From the NCBI RefSeq assembly GCF_037860775.1, contig NZ_JBBEWC010000003.1:490075-554074 (forward strand): 64,000 bases of DNA, given 5' to 3'. Position 1 is the stretch's first letter. Every line of letters begins with the position of its first letter. Made by a program: the position numbers and the translations under genes. The DNA is from Emticicia soli. GTDB lineage: Bacteria; Bacteroidota; Bacteroidia; Cytophagales; Spirosomataceae. Under the pieces are notes generated by a model that was given only the letters and a program-made list of their open reading frames with translations, was not told the DNA's origin and did not search any database. Positions 1-9,678 of this stretch are shown piece by piece.

Positions 1-3000
1 GGTGGCGCTGCAAAGCTAAGGCTGTATAAGTCGGTAAAGCCAAGTCCTGTTGCTCCACCAAGCACTGTACCACCCGAAGTTGCTGCTGCTGACACGCTCG
101 ATTTAAATATAGGAACTGTAAACCTCGCTAATTTTGACTGGCAAATGAATAGCGAGGAAGACGGTATGCGCAATAGTGTAAAACTAGGTAAATTAGAGCT
201 GGAAGGTGATAAGATTTATCTGAATGGGCAGAAAATAATTTTCAAAAAAATAGCCTTAGAGAATACAGAGGCTATTGTTGAAATGGCCAATAAACCTGAG
301 CCTGCACCTACTAAAAAAACGCAGACTCAGCCAGCCAAAAAACCTGAGGAAAACAGCACAGATAATGGCCCGGGTTGGACGGCCATACTAGGCAATGTAG
401 AGGTCAATAAAGTAAGGCTTAAATACGATGATAAATATGCACCACGCCAGACAAAAGGCCTCGACTACGGGCATCTTGATGTAAGCAATCTGGCACTGGT
501 ATTAAAAAACTTTACGTACAGCCCTGATAGAATTGCCGGACAATTGGCTAAAGGTACGTTTACAGAGCAGAGCGGATTGAACCTTCAGAGCCTGACAGCC
601 AATTTCACGTATAGCAATAAGGAGATTGGTTTGAGGAATTTATTCCTCAAAACTCCCCAAACTGTGATTCGTGATGAAATGGTAATGCAATATGATACCA
701 TCGCTGATTTAAGTAATAATCTGGGTAATGTAAGAGTGAAAGTGAACATCAAACAAAGCCAGGTGGCAATGAAAGATGTTTTGCTGCTTGTGCCCGATTT
801 GGCTAAAAATCCTACATTCAAAAACAATCAGAACGACATCATTAAGGCTGATGGAATTATTACTGGTAAAGTAAATAATTTGTCGGTTTCTAAGCTTTCA
901 ATTACAGGTTTTGGGGCAACCAGAGTGCTAGCCAAAGGAAACATTACAGGCTTACCTGACCCCAATAAATTGGGCTTTAATTTAGATATTACTGAGGTTT
1001 CTACTACCAAGCAGGACATCATAAAACTTGCAGGGGCCGATGCTATACCAGAATCTATTGAATTGCCTGAGAAAATAGCAATAAAAGGCAAATTAAGAGG
1101 TAAAGCCAATGATTTGCAGGTTGATGCCTCGCTCGAGTCAGACCTCGGCGGGGCTGTGTTTACAGGTAAATTACAAAACTTTGTAAAAGGCCAGAATCAG
1201 GCTTATGACGGTAAACTAACCCTTGAAGAATTTGATGCAGGTAAACTCATAAAACAACCTGAAAATGTTGGTAAGCTAACGTTGGAAGTAAATGCCAAAG
1301 GCACGGGTATTGACCCTAAAACCATGAATGCCAGCATTGATGGTACTGCAAAAAAAGCAGTACTAAAAGGATACGAGTATAATAATCTTATACTAAAAGG
1401 AAATATCAATAATCAGATTGCCAACATCAATGCATCTTTAGATGACCCTAATGCAGATTTTAAGTTGCTTGCTAATGTTGATTTATCAAAAGAGTTCCCT
1501 GGCGTAGAAGGTAATGTGTCAATCAATAATATCGATTTGAAAAAACTGAACCTGTATGCCGACGACCTTAAGATAAAAGGAGATATTAAAATGGATTTGG
1601 CATCAACTGACCCTAAGAATCCAAGCGGAACAGTATCGATTAATAAGGCAGTGATTGAAATGGGGGGTAAAGTAATTCCATTAGATACTACTAATCTACA
1701 GATTCAGAACTTACCCGAAGGCCGTAACATAGTGCTCAAATCGCCGATTGTTAATGCAGAGGTAGAGGGTAATTTTGACTTTGAGCGTATACTCGATATG
1801 GTATTAACAGAGGTAAACAAATATTTCAAGATTCCTGATGTTGCCTATACTCCTGTTACCGAAGGGTATGATATACATATTAATGCTAAGATAAATCAAC
1901 ACCCGATAATTCAGAGTTTTGTACCTGAGTTAACAAAACTTGGAACTGTAAGTTTTATTGCCGAAATAGATAATAGAAAAGATACTACTATGCAGGCAAC
2001 TGTAATTGTGCCTTTGGTAGAGTATGATTCTTCAAGTGTGCGCAATGCTAATTTGAAACTCTATGCTACTGGTAACAAAGCAACTTATAGCGGAGCCATC
2101 AGCCAGATAAATGTTTCAGATTTTAGTATTAAACGTACTTCTCTTAGTGGCGAAATAGCCGATAATGCACTTACAACAAAAGTGGTGCTGAAAGACTCTT
2201 TGAACAAAGACCAGTATGCACTAGCTGCCCGACTGAAATCAGAAGAAGGCAAGTATCGCATGAACCTTAGTTCGAGAGGTACACTGATTGATTATAAAGA
2301 GTGGCGTTCTGACTCAACCGGATATATCGAATACGGCCCGCAAGGCCTATTGGTTAAACAGTTTTTATTGGAACAAAACGGACAAAAGCTATTGGTAAAC
2401 AGCGCAAGCAACGAGCCTAATTCGCCGATTGATGTAAAAATTGATAGCCTTGATATTAAGCCTTTTGTTACTATTGCTACGCTCGACTCTACATTGGCAG
2501 GAGGGACGCTGAATGGAGAATTAAAGCTGTCTAATTACATGACATCGCCTGTTTTTACTGGTGACCTCGTTATTAACAATCTTACCGTTACCCAGATTCC
2601 GGTTGGAAACTTAGCCTTAAAGGCCAATAACGAAACAGCAGATATAATTGCGGCAAAGGTATCGTTGACCAACGATAAAAACGATATTCAGGTACATGGC
2701 AATTATTTAACTAAACAGAAAGAAGCCCTCGACCTTACTGTTGATATTAACAAGCTTGGAGCTGAAACTGTGAAGGCCTTTAGTTTCGGGCAAATCAAAA
2801 GTGCTGATGGAAATTTGAGCGGTAAACTGGCAATAAAAGGCGAACCTACTAAACCGAAAGTTTCGGGTGAGTTGAAATTTGATGACGTAGCGTTAAGCCT
2901 TACACAATTAGGCTCAAAATACATCTTCAATAACCAGGTGCTTACTTTTAATGATAGCGACCTTAAGTTTAACAACTTTGTAATAGCCGATACCTTGGGG

Positions 3001-4362
3001 CAAAAGCTGACAGTTAATGGTAATCTGAATCTGCAAAACATACCTGAGTTTAACTATAAACTACAAGTAAATGCCAACAACTTTATGGCATTGAACGGTA
3101 GCCGTAAAGACAATGATTTCTTCTATGGTAAAGGTTTTATAGATGCAAATCTGAATATTACAGGGGTAGGAGCAAAGCCTTCGATAGATGGAACAGTGAA
3201 GCTGAAAGAGGGTAGCGATATTACTGTGATTTTGCCCGACGAGTCTATCAGTGAAACAGAAACGGATGGTATCATTGAGTTTGTGAACATGAAAAATCCG
3301 GCACCTGTTGCTGCACAAGATAGTAGCCAACTGGCTTCAACCTATGATTTCGCCTCCGAAATGGCATTAAATATTGAGGTTGACGATAAGTCGCAGTTAA
3401 CAATAGTGATAGATGAAGTAAACGGCGATAACCTGAAAATAAAAGGTAATGCCCAGCTTAATACAGGTATCACACCAAGTGGTGAGTTTTATATCTTTGG
3501 TTTATATGAAGTTACCTCGGGGCAATATGACCTAACCTTTGAAGTATTAAAACGCCAATTTACAATAGAAAAAGGTAGTAACCTGCTATGGACCGGAGAC
3601 CCAATGAAGGCCCAGATAGATATAACGGCAGCATATCCGGTTAGTGTTGACCTTACATCGCTTAATGAGGGTACAAGGCTGTATGGCAAAGTACCAATAA
3701 AGGTGTTATTAAAAATGCAAGGCAATTTGTCAAGCCCTGATATTAGTTTTGATATTCAGCTCGACGAAACGCTGGCATCAAGTGATGTAAAGAATTTTGT
3801 TGAAAACAATGCTGTATTCAGAGATATAAAGAGAGATCCTGTGGTGATGAACAAAGAGGTTTTTTCATTATTGGTACTTAACCGTTTCTCTGGCCAGCAA
3901 TCATCTGATTTCTTCTCGGGTATGAACGCCGAGGCCATTGCCCGCCAGAGTGTGAGTAAAATCTTGACCGAACAATTGAATATACTGGCAGGTGATTTGA
4001 TTAAGGGTGTGAAACTAGATTTTAACCTCAACTCAAACTTTCAACCAAGCCAGACAGGAACAGGCGCACGAACAGACCTTAACGTGGGCTTGAGTAAGGC
4101 ATTCTTAAACGACCGCTTAACGGTATCGGTTGGTAAGAATTTCCAACTCGAAAACACAACCGGAATTCAGAAAAACTCAACCGAAATTTTTGATAACATC
4201 GCACTGAATTATAATCTTACAAAAGATGGCCGCTATATGTTTAGGGCCTATCGTAAAAATGAGTTTTTTATTCTGGACGGCTACGTACAGGAAACCGGGG
4301 TTAGTTTTGCCCTTACTTTAAGTTACGAATATTTTAAAGAATTATTTAATAAACAGAAATGA
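1..4362 (+). CDS. tamB: TamB-like translocation/assembly protein (5' partial)
   Basis: The frame is open from the first base, so the start lies upstream of the window; 1453 residues are visible. TamB is a long inner-membrane-anchored periplasmic protein that bridges to an outer-membrane Omp85 partner and helps assemble outer-membrane proteins or move lipids. The visible part is almost entirely beta-strand-like repeats of alternating polar and hydrophobic residues, and the last 400 or so residues resemble the conserved TamB (DUF490) C-terminal domain. A Pro/Lys/Gln-rich linker lies near codons 95-120. The stop overlaps the next start by four bases (ATGA), so it is translationally coupled to the TamA-type partner, which supports the call strongly. 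Confidence 0.9.
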   Translation, partial: GGAAKLRLYKSVKPSPVAPPSTVPPEVAAADTLDLNIGTVNLANFDWQMNSEEDGMRNSVKLGKLELEGDKIYLNGQKIIFKKIALENTEAIVEMANKPEPAPTKKTQTQPAKKPEENSTDNGPGWTAILGNVEVNKVRLKYDDKYAPRQTKGLDYGHLDVSNLALVLKNFTYSPDRIAGQLAKGTFTEQSGLNLQSLTANFTYSNKEIGLRNLFLKTPQTVIRDEMVMQYDTIADLSNNLGNVRVKVNIKQSQVAMKDVLLLVPDLAKNPTFKNNQNDIIKADGIITGKVNNLSVSKLSITGFGATRVLAKGNITGLPDPNKLGFNLDITEVSTTKQDIIKLAGADAIPESIELPEKIAIKGKLRGKANDLQVDASLESDLGGAVFTGKLQNFVKGQNQAYDGKLTLEEFDAGKLIKQPENVGKLTLEVNAKGTGIDPKTMNASIDGTAKKAVLKGYEYNNLILKGNINNQIANINASLDDPNADFKLLANVDLSKEFPGVEGNVSINNIDLKKLNLYADDLKIKGDIKMDLASTDPKNPSGTVSINKAVIEMGGKVIPLDTTNLQIQNLPEGRNIVLKSPIVNAEVEGNFDFERILDMVLTEVNKYFKIPDVAYTPVTEGYDIHINAKINQHPIIQSFVPELTKLGTVSFIAEIDNRKDTTMQATVIVPLVEYDSSSVRNANLKLYATGNKATYSGAISQINVSDFSIKRTSLSGEIADNALTTKVVLKDSLNKDQYALAARLKSEEGKYRMNLSSRGTLIDYKEWRSDSTGYIEYGPQGLLVKQFLLEQNGQKLLVNSASNEPNSPIDVKIDSLDIKPFVTIATLDSTLAGGTLNGELKLSNYMTSPVFTGDLVINNLTVTQIPVGNLALKANNETADIIAAKVSLTNDKNDIQVHGNYLTKQKEALDLTVDINKLGAETVKAFSFGQIKSADGNLSGKLAIKGEPTKPKVSGELKFDDVALSLTQLGSKYIFNNQVLTFNDSDLKFNNFVIADTLGQKLTVNGNLNLQNIPEFNYKLQVNANNFMALNGSRKDNDFFYGKGFIDANLNITGVGAKPSIDGTVKLKEGSDITVILPDESISETETDGIIEFVNMKNPAPVAAQDSSQLASTYDFASEMALNIEVDDKSQLTIVIDEVNGDNLKIKGNAQLNTGITPSGEFYIFGLYEVTSGQYDLTFEVLKRQFTIEKGSNLLWTGDPMKAQIDITAAYPVSVDLTSLNEGTRLYGKVPIKVLLKMQGNLSSPDISFDIQLDETLASSDVKNFVENNAVFRDIKRDPVVMNKEVFSLLVLNRFSGQQSSDFFSGMNAEAIARQSVSKILTEQLNILAGDLIKGVKLDFNLNSNFQPSQTGTGARTDLNVGLSKAFLNDRLTVSVGKNFQLENTTGIQKNSTEIFDNIALNYNLTKDGRYMFRAYRKNEFFILDGYVQETGVSFALTLSYEYFKELFNKQK

Positions 4363-6722
4363 GAGCAGCAAAATACATATTACTATTAAGTATGATAGGC
4401 CTATGGAGCTGTTCGGTTACGAAGCATATACCGGCCGGAGAAAGTTTATATACAGGGGCAGTAATAAAAATACAAGCAGATACTTTGGTTACCAAATCGC
4501 AGATAAGTTCGGTTAACGACCAGATTAAAGAAATTATACGGCCTAAACCTAATGCTACTATATTGGGTTTTCCGTATAAAGTTTGGTTTTATTATTTATT
4601 TGGTGAACCCAAAAAGCCAAAAGGTCTAAAGAATTTTGTTCGTACCAGATTAGGCGAACCTCCGGTATTAGCCAACAAGAGAATGGTTACAACCAGTTCG
4701 GCCATTATAGCCAACTACCTGAATACCGAAGGGTATTTTCGGTCTACGGCAAACGGAGAATTAGTGATTGAGGGCAAAAAAGCCAAGGGTATTTATACAG
4801 CATATCTGAAGCCTCGCTATACCATTAATAATGTAGAATTTGTGGTTAAAGACAGTAGTATATTTAACAGAAGTTTCAGGGTATCGGAGAGAAGAAGTAT
4901 CTTGAAAAAAGATGACCCTTATAGGTTTGAAACTATAAAACTGGAGCGTGAGCGTATTGACCAGTTTATGAAACGTAGAGGTTTCTATTTTTTTCGTCCT
5001 GATTATTTGATTGTTAAAGTTGATACTAATCTGAATACACACAAAGTAAATTTGTATGTAGATGTTAAGCCTAATGTCAATCAGACCTCATTGAAGCAGT
5101 ATCGAATTAACAATATTTTTGTAAATACCGATGCCACCGATACCACTACTGCTCAGTTTGTGCAGCAAAAGTATATTAAGATTTCAGACATTAAAAATAC
5201 TTATCGGCCAAGAGTGTTCGACGATGCCATAGGTTTCCGATCAGGAATGATTTACAGCAGTACTATACATGATGCATCATTGTCCAGACTTATTAACCTA
5301 CGTAATTTTAAGTTTGTCAGAAATCGCTTCGAGATGGTGCCTCGCTCTGATTCAGCCCTTATTGATGTTCATTATGATATGACACCAATGAAGAAAAAAT
5401 CGTTACGGTCCGAGATTACAGGTTCTTCCAAATCTAACGGGCTGGTAGGGTTTCAGATAGGTGTAAACTGGTCGAACAGAAATATGTTCAGAGGGGCAGA
5501 GGTCTTAAACGTAGGTGTAAACGTCGGAACTGACGTTCAGCTAAGTGGAAGAAGAGCCTCAAACCTGAATAGTTACCGTAAGTATGGCGTTAATTTAGAT
5601 CTGGCTTTTCCAAGATTCGTATTGCCATTTTTCAGAATAAATCCTGCAAGAAATCAGGCTTTGCCTAAAACAAACCTTAATCTTGCTTACAACTGGTTGT
5701 TGCAAAGAGGTGTTGCATATAATAACGATAGCACTACTTATGCTTATACGCAATATGTACTTACTTCAATTGCAGGGTCGTGGGGCTATGAGTGGAAGCC
5801 TAATCCGAATGTAACACATACACTTACACCTTTCTCTATAAATCTTGTAAAACCTCGGAACATAAGCCAGGAGTTTGTAGAATTGATATTCAGAAGCCCG
5901 AATCCGGCAGACGTAGTAAGATATATAAGATTACTAGAGAACCGCTTAATATTAGGAGGGCAGTACAATATTTCATATACACCACAACAACGAAACAATA
6001 AGCGCCATTTTCTATATTTATCGGGTGGGGTTGATATTGCTGGTAATTTCGGTAGCTTATTTGCAAAAAAGCCGGTAGATGAAACATCTCCGAAATTATT
6101 GTTTGGTATTGCATACGAGCAGTATGTCCGGTTTGATGGAGAAGTAAGGTATTACTATGATTTTTCGCCTAGAGTCCGTATTGCCAATAGGTTAGTTTTA
6201 GGCTATGGTATACCATACGGTAATTCGAGAGAGTTGCCACAAATTAAACAATATTTTGTAGGGGGAAGTAACAGTATGAGAGCATTTAGGGCTCGTTCGT
6301 TGGGGCCTGGGCTTTACAATGCCGACTCGCTTACAGTAGCTATTTTTGGTAATCTGTCGTATGGTGATATCAAACTTGAAGGCAATACAGAACTGAGAGT
6401 TAAGGCAACTGATTATATTAATCTGGCAGCATTTGTGGATGTCGGAAACGTATGGATAGCCAAATATGACCCCAATACTTCTTTTTATACACAAGATTCT
6501 GAGTTTTCTAAAGATTTTTACAAGCAATTGGCAGTTGGCGGTGGTTTGGGGCTTCGGCTCGATTTCAGTTATATCAAACTACGATTTGACCTTGCTACGC
6601 CTTTCAGAAAGCCGTGGTTGCCTGAGGGGGAGCGATGGGTTTTAAAAGATATTTCATTTTCACAGAAAGCTTGGCGGAGAGATAATCTGATTCTGAATAT
6701 TGCGGTCGATTATCCGTTCTAA
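4359..6722 (+). CDS. tamL: TamL, lipidated TamA/BamA-family outer-membrane protein
   Basis: This 787-residue Omp85-family protein has POTRA-like periplasmic repeats (about residues 30-330) followed by a 16-strand-type barrel that ends in phenylalanine, as usual for outer-membrane barrels. The N terminus has a lipoprotein signal with lipobox LWSC (Cys18). A lipidated TamA relative paired with TamB is the form described as TamL in Bacteroidetes. The GGSNSMRAFRARSLGPG stretch matches the conserved barrel-lumen loop motif of the family. The start overlaps the tamB stop, so the two are co-transcribed and presumably form one complex. A strong hairpin terminator follows. Confidence 0.9.
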   Translation: MRAAKYILLLSMIGLWSCSVTKHIPAGESLYTGAVIKIQADTLVTKSQISSVNDQIKEIIRPKPNATILGFPYKVWFYYLFGEPKKPKGLKNFVRTRLGEPPVLANKRMVTTSSAIIANYLNTEGYFRSTANGELVIEGKKAKGIYTAYLKPRYTINNVEFVVKDSSIFNRSFRVSERRSILKKDDPYRFETIKLERERIDQFMKRRGFYFFRPDYLIVKVDTNLNTHKVNLYVDVKPNVNQTSLKQYRINNIFVNTDATDTTTAQFVQQKYIKISDIKNTYRPRVFDDAIGFRSGMIYSSTIHDASLSRLINLRNFKFVRNRFEMVPRSDSALIDVHYDMTPMKKKSLRSEITGSSKSNGLVGFQIGVNWSNRNMFRGAEVLNVGVNVGTDVQLSGRRASNLNSYRKYGVNLDLAFPRFVLPFFRINPARNQALPKTNLNLAYNWLLQRGVAYNNDSTTYAYTQYVLTSIAGSWGYEWKPNPNVTHTLTPFSINLVKPRNISQEFVELIFRSPNPADVVRYIRLLENRLILGGQYNISYTPQQRNNKRHFLYLSGGVDIAGNFGSLFAKKPVDETSPKLLFGIAYEQYVRFDGEVRYYYDFSPRVRIANRLVLGYGIPYGNSRELPQIKQYFVGGSNSMRAFRARSLGPGLYNADSLTVAIFGNLSYGDIKLEGNTELRVKATDYINLAAFVDVGNVWIAKYDPNTSFYTQDSEFSKDFYKQLAVGGGLGLRLDFSYIKLRFDLATPFRKPWLPEGERWVLKDISFSQKAWRRDNLILNIAVDYPF

Positions 6723-6752
6723 GAACTTATATTTTAACATATATACAAAGCC

Positions 6753-6786
6753 AAAAAGCGGTGTACTTAATAGCACACCGCTTTTT
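6753..6786. terminator. Bidirectional intrinsic terminator between tamL and rpoZ
   Basis: A perfect 12-bp inverted repeat (6753-6764 with 6775-6786) with a 10-nt loop, flanked by A5 and T5 runs, lies between two convergent genes and can stop transcripts from both sides. Confidence 0.9.
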
Positions 6787-6824
6787 ATATAAAGAACCTA
6801 TCTAAACAGGTTCTATAAAAACTC

Positions 6825-7130
6825 TTATTCTTCGTCTTTCCAACGATACTCTACTTTCTCTTCTGAGAATTCATCAAGAGCAATAGATGTTGGTTTTGGT
6901 TGACGCTCATAAAAACGTGAGATTTCGATTTGCTCACGGTTTTCGAAAATTTCTTCTAAATTATCAATATTCGAAGCAAACTCTGCGAGTTTTTGTGTCA
7001 ATTCTTCTTTGGTCTTAACAGCCACTTGTTTGGCACGTTGCGAAACAATGAATACAGACTCATAAACATTACCCGTTTTAGCGGCAAGTTTATCAACGTC
7101 TCTTGTTACTATTGAAGGATTTACTGCCAT
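6825..7130 (-). CDS. rpoZ: DNA-directed RNA polymerase omega subunit
   Basis: 101 residues, normal for the Bacteroidota omega subunit, which aids folding and assembly of the beta' subunit. The stretch NVYESVFIVSQRAKQV matches the conserved omega motif (Asn, aromatic, then an Arg/Ala-rich helix), and the acidic tail ends RWKDEE. It follows bamD on the same strand; in many Bacteroidota bamD-rpoZ continues into coaBC, but here the cluster stops and tamL converges on it. A GC hairpin with a T run sits directly before the start codon (see 7140-7159), which could limit readthrough from bamD. Confidence 0.87.
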   Translation of the reverse strand: MAVNPSIVTRDVDKLAAKTGNVYESVFIVSQRAKQVAVKTKEELTQKLAEFASNIDNLEEIFENREQIEISRFYERQPKPTSIALDEFSEEKVEYRWKDEE

Positions 7131-7139
7131 AATATAAAA

Positions 7140-7159
7140 ACCCCGGCCTCGGAGGGGGT
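7140..7159 (-). terminator. Terminator-like hairpin abutting the rpoZ start
   Basis: Read on the minus strand, ACCCC pairs with GGGGT across a 10-nt loop that holds a second small palindrome (CCTCGGAGG on the plus strand). A T5 run follows, and the rpoZ ATG begins 10 bases after the stem. The stem is short but almost all GC. It could end bamD transcripts, attenuate rpoZ, or act only as a leader hairpin. Confidence 0.5.
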
Positions 7160-7220
7160 ATTGTGTTTATGTGTAATGATAGCAGATAAGCAAGTCTTAC
7201 TGAGGCTAAAGACTAAGGGC

Positions 7221-8120
7221 TTATCCTTTATTTGCAGTATCGGCTTTTGCTGCTTCTTCTGCTTGTTTTGCTTTTAATTCTTTTATTCGCTGCTCTTGTT
7301 TAGCAATATCTTCCAGGGCTTTGGTTGCACCATCGTAGGCTTTCTGGCCTTGTTTAATATATTTGCTATTCGGATACGCATCTACAAACTCTTCATAAAA
7401 CTTCAATACATCTGTGTAGCGCTCTTTTTGTTTGTTCTCAAAACTCACCATTGCCAGTTCGTATTGAGATTGTACTTTCAGATTAGCCAGTTCTTCGTTG
7501 TATTGCGAGTCAGGAAAATCTCTCTGAAAATTATCAATGGCTACTACTGCTGCCTTAAAATTGGCAATAGTTACACCGCTGGTTTTATAATAAAGCTTTG
7601 CCTTTTCATAGGCTTTCTGCTCTAGTCTATGCCTTAAATCAATCAGGTGCTCGCTACAATTGGCTGCATACTTGCTATCAGGAAAACTGTTGATAAAAGT
7701 CTGCAAGGCGTCAATAGCGGTTATTGTATTGGTCTGGTCGAGGTTATAATTAGGCGAATCTTTATACATCGAAAACGCATACATATAAAAAGCTTCCTCG
7801 GCTAGCGGGCTATTGGCATAAGTAGCATAAAAGCTCTTAAATAAATAAGAACTCATACTATACTGCTTCTGCTGAAACTGGGCATAAGCATTATAAAACT
7901 GTGCATTTTCCGCCAAAGAATCTCCCTTCAATAGCGGTATAATTTCTTCAAAAAGCAGACCAGCTTTATAATAGTCTCCTTTTTTATAGTAATCGTTGGC
8001 CGCTTTGTATTTTTCTTCAGTCGTACCTTTTTTCTGCAACCTCGTAAATTTTGCCGAGCAAGCAGAAGCCAATACAATTACAACAAATAAAAGGGCGGTA
8101 TAAGGTCTTTTCAAAAACAT
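7221..8120 (-). CDS. bamD: Outer-membrane assembly lipoprotein BamD
   Basis: 299 residues with a lipoprotein signal peptide and lipobox LASAC (Cys21), then TPR-like helical repeats through about residue 260 and a charged Lys/Glu/Ala tail. BamD is the essential periplasmic lipoprotein of the beta-barrel assembly machine and binds the POTRA domains of BamA. Repeats with the pattern of a small residue pair followed by aromatic positions (YYKKGDYYKAGLLFEE, FINSFPDSKYA) are typical. It lies between hemL and rpoZ, a common Bacteroidota arrangement. A -7 promoter box sits only five bases before the ATG, so its mRNA may be nearly leaderless. Confidence 0.9.
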   Translation of the reverse strand: MFLKRPYTALLFVVIVLASACSAKFTRLQKKGTTEEKYKAANDYYKKGDYYKAGLLFEEIIPLLKGDSLAENAQFYNAYAQFQQKQYSMSSYLFKSFYATYANSPLAEEAFYMYAFSMYKDSPNYNLDQTNTITAIDALQTFINSFPDSKYAANCSEHLIDLRHRLEQKAYEKAKLYYKTSGVTIANFKAAVVAIDNFQRDFPDSQYNEELANLKVQSQYELAMVSFENKQKERYTDVLKFYEEFVDAYPNSKYIKQGQKAYDGATKALEDIAKQEQRIKELKAKQAEEAAKADTANKG

Positions 8121-8125
8121 GGGTG

Positions 8126-8133
8126 CAAAGATA
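8126..8133 (-). promoter_or_regulatory. -7 promoter box for bamD
   Basis: On the minus strand the sequence reads TATCTTTG, an exact TAnnTTTG match. Only five bases (CACCC) separate it from the bamD start codon, which is unusually close. Confidence 0.5.
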
Positions 8134-8197
8134 ATAAAAAATATATGCTTTCAGAACGAAAAATTTTGCATAATTATTTTTATTTTCCTTTATTCTC

Positions 8198-9484
8198 CTA
8201 TAATTCTTTCAAACTTTCTTCATTAGCGTTTAATATCGCCTGAATATGGTCATCAGTAAGGGCTGTCGACAAGAAAAGTGCCTCGTACTGAGACGGTGCC
8301 AGATAAATTCCACGGTTGAGCATGGCATGAAAATACTTGCCAAAACGAGGTATGTCTGAGGTCTTAGCCGTATCGAAATCAACCACCGCTGCATCGGTAA
8401 AAAACAAACTATACATAGAGCCAATATGGTTGATAGTATAGTTTAAATTCAGTTTTTTAAGTATTTCTCTTAATCCGCCTACAATCTTGTTTCCTGTGTT
8501 TTCTAGTTGGGTGTACACTTCCGGATGCTCGTTCAGGTAAGTAAGCATGGTATAACCTGCTGCCATAGCTATCGGATTGCCCGATAAAGTTCCTGCCTGG
8601 TAAACCGGCCCTTGTGGCGACACACAGTCCATAATTTCTTTGCGGCCACCATAAGCCCCAACCGGCATACCACCACCTATGATTTTACCTAGGGTTGTGA
8701 GGTCAGGCATAATATTGAAACGCTCCTGCGCACCACCTCTCGACAAGCGGAAGCCCGTCATTACTTCATCGAAAATCAGTACGATTCCCTCTTTGGTACA
8801 TAGCTCACGCAGGCTTTCAAGAAAGCCCTCTTGTGGTAATACAGTACCCATGTTACCTACAACTGGTTCAAGTATTAAAGCCGCAATCTGCCCTTTGTTG
8901 GCATCAACCAATTGTTGTACTGCGGCAATATTGTTGAAAGGAGCAGTAAGGGTATCGTTGGCTACGCCTTTGGTTACGCCCGGGCTATCAGGCACGCCCA
9001 TTGTTACGGCTCCACTACCTGCGGCAATCAGAAACGAATCGCCATGCCCGTGATAACAACCTTCAAACTTAATTATTTTATCTCGACCCGTGAAACCACG
9101 TGCTACCCTGATAGCCGCCATAGTTGCCTCAGTACCCGAATTAACCATTCTCACTTTTTCGATAGAAGGCACCATGTTTATAATCAGCTCGGCCATTTCA
9201 ACCTCACGGCGTGTAGGTGCACCAAACGAAAATGAGTTTTTGATGGCTTCACGCACGGCTTCTTCTACTGGCTCGTAGGCATGCCCTAAGATCATTGGCC
9301 CCCAAGAGTTGATTAACTCAATATATTGGTTATCGTCTTCGTCGAAAATATAAGCACCTTTTGCTTTTTTGATAAAGATGGGGTTGCCACCTACCGATTT
9401 AAACGCTCTGACAGGAGAGTTTACGCCACCCGGAATAAAATTCTTGGCTCTGGCAAAAAGGGCTTCACTTGTTGTATGTATCAT
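8198..9484 (-). CDS. hemL: Glutamate-1-semialdehyde 2,1-aminomutase
   Basis: 428 residues, full length for this PLP enzyme, which converts glutamate-1-semialdehyde to 5-aminolevulinate in the C5 route to heme. Visible signatures are the N-terminal FIPGGVNSPVRAF, the PLP-phosphate motif NSGTEA, the cofactor aspartate in FDEVMTGFR, and the Schiff-base lysine in TTLGKIIGGG (Lys267). It reads toward bamD with a 77-bp gap, but bamD has its own promoter-like box. No other heme gene is in the window. Confidence 0.96.
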   Translation of the reverse strand: MIHTTSEALFARAKNFIPGGVNSPVRAFKSVGGNPIFIKKAKGAYIFDEDDNQYIELINSWGPMILGHAYEPVEEAVREAIKNSFSFGAPTRREVEMAELIINMVPSIEKVRMVNSGTEATMAAIRVARGFTGRDKIIKFEGCYHGHGDSFLIAAGSGAVTMGVPDSPGVTKGVANDTLTAPFNNIAAVQQLVDANKGQIAALILEPVVGNMGTVLPQEGFLESLRELCTKEGIVLIFDEVMTGFRLSRGGAQERFNIMPDLTTLGKIIGGGMPVGAYGGRKEIMDCVSPQGPVYQAGTLSGNPIAMAAGYTMLTYLNEHPEVYTQLENTGNKIVGGLREILKKLNLNYTINHIGSMYSLFFTDAAVVDFDTAKTSDIPRFGKYFHAMLNRGIYLAPSQYEALFLSTALTDDHIQAILNANEESLKEL

Positions 9485-9620
9485 GAAATGCTATATTTTT
9501 TATTCAGGCTGCAAAGTTCGTTAAGAAAAGGGAATGACGAAAAGTTTTTTGCAAATTTAGATGAGTTAGAAAAATGACGGTAGCTTATCACTCATGAAAT
9601 AAGCGTTTTATTAAAACATT

Positions 9621-9647
9621 AAAGCCAATTGATAATCAATTGGCTTT
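9621..9647 (-). terminator. Terminator after the permease gene
   Basis: A perfect 12-bp inverted repeat with a 3-nt loop (9621-9632 with 9636-9647). On the minus strand it is followed by T-rich sequence, about 30 bases past the permease stop codon. Confidence 0.75.
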
Positions 9648-9678
9648 AGGAGTAGCATAATGATTTTACACCATCAAC

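Noticed and set aside
8679..9278. Plus-strand open frames within hemL
   Set aside because: They are antisense to a fully conserved gene and show no domain features.
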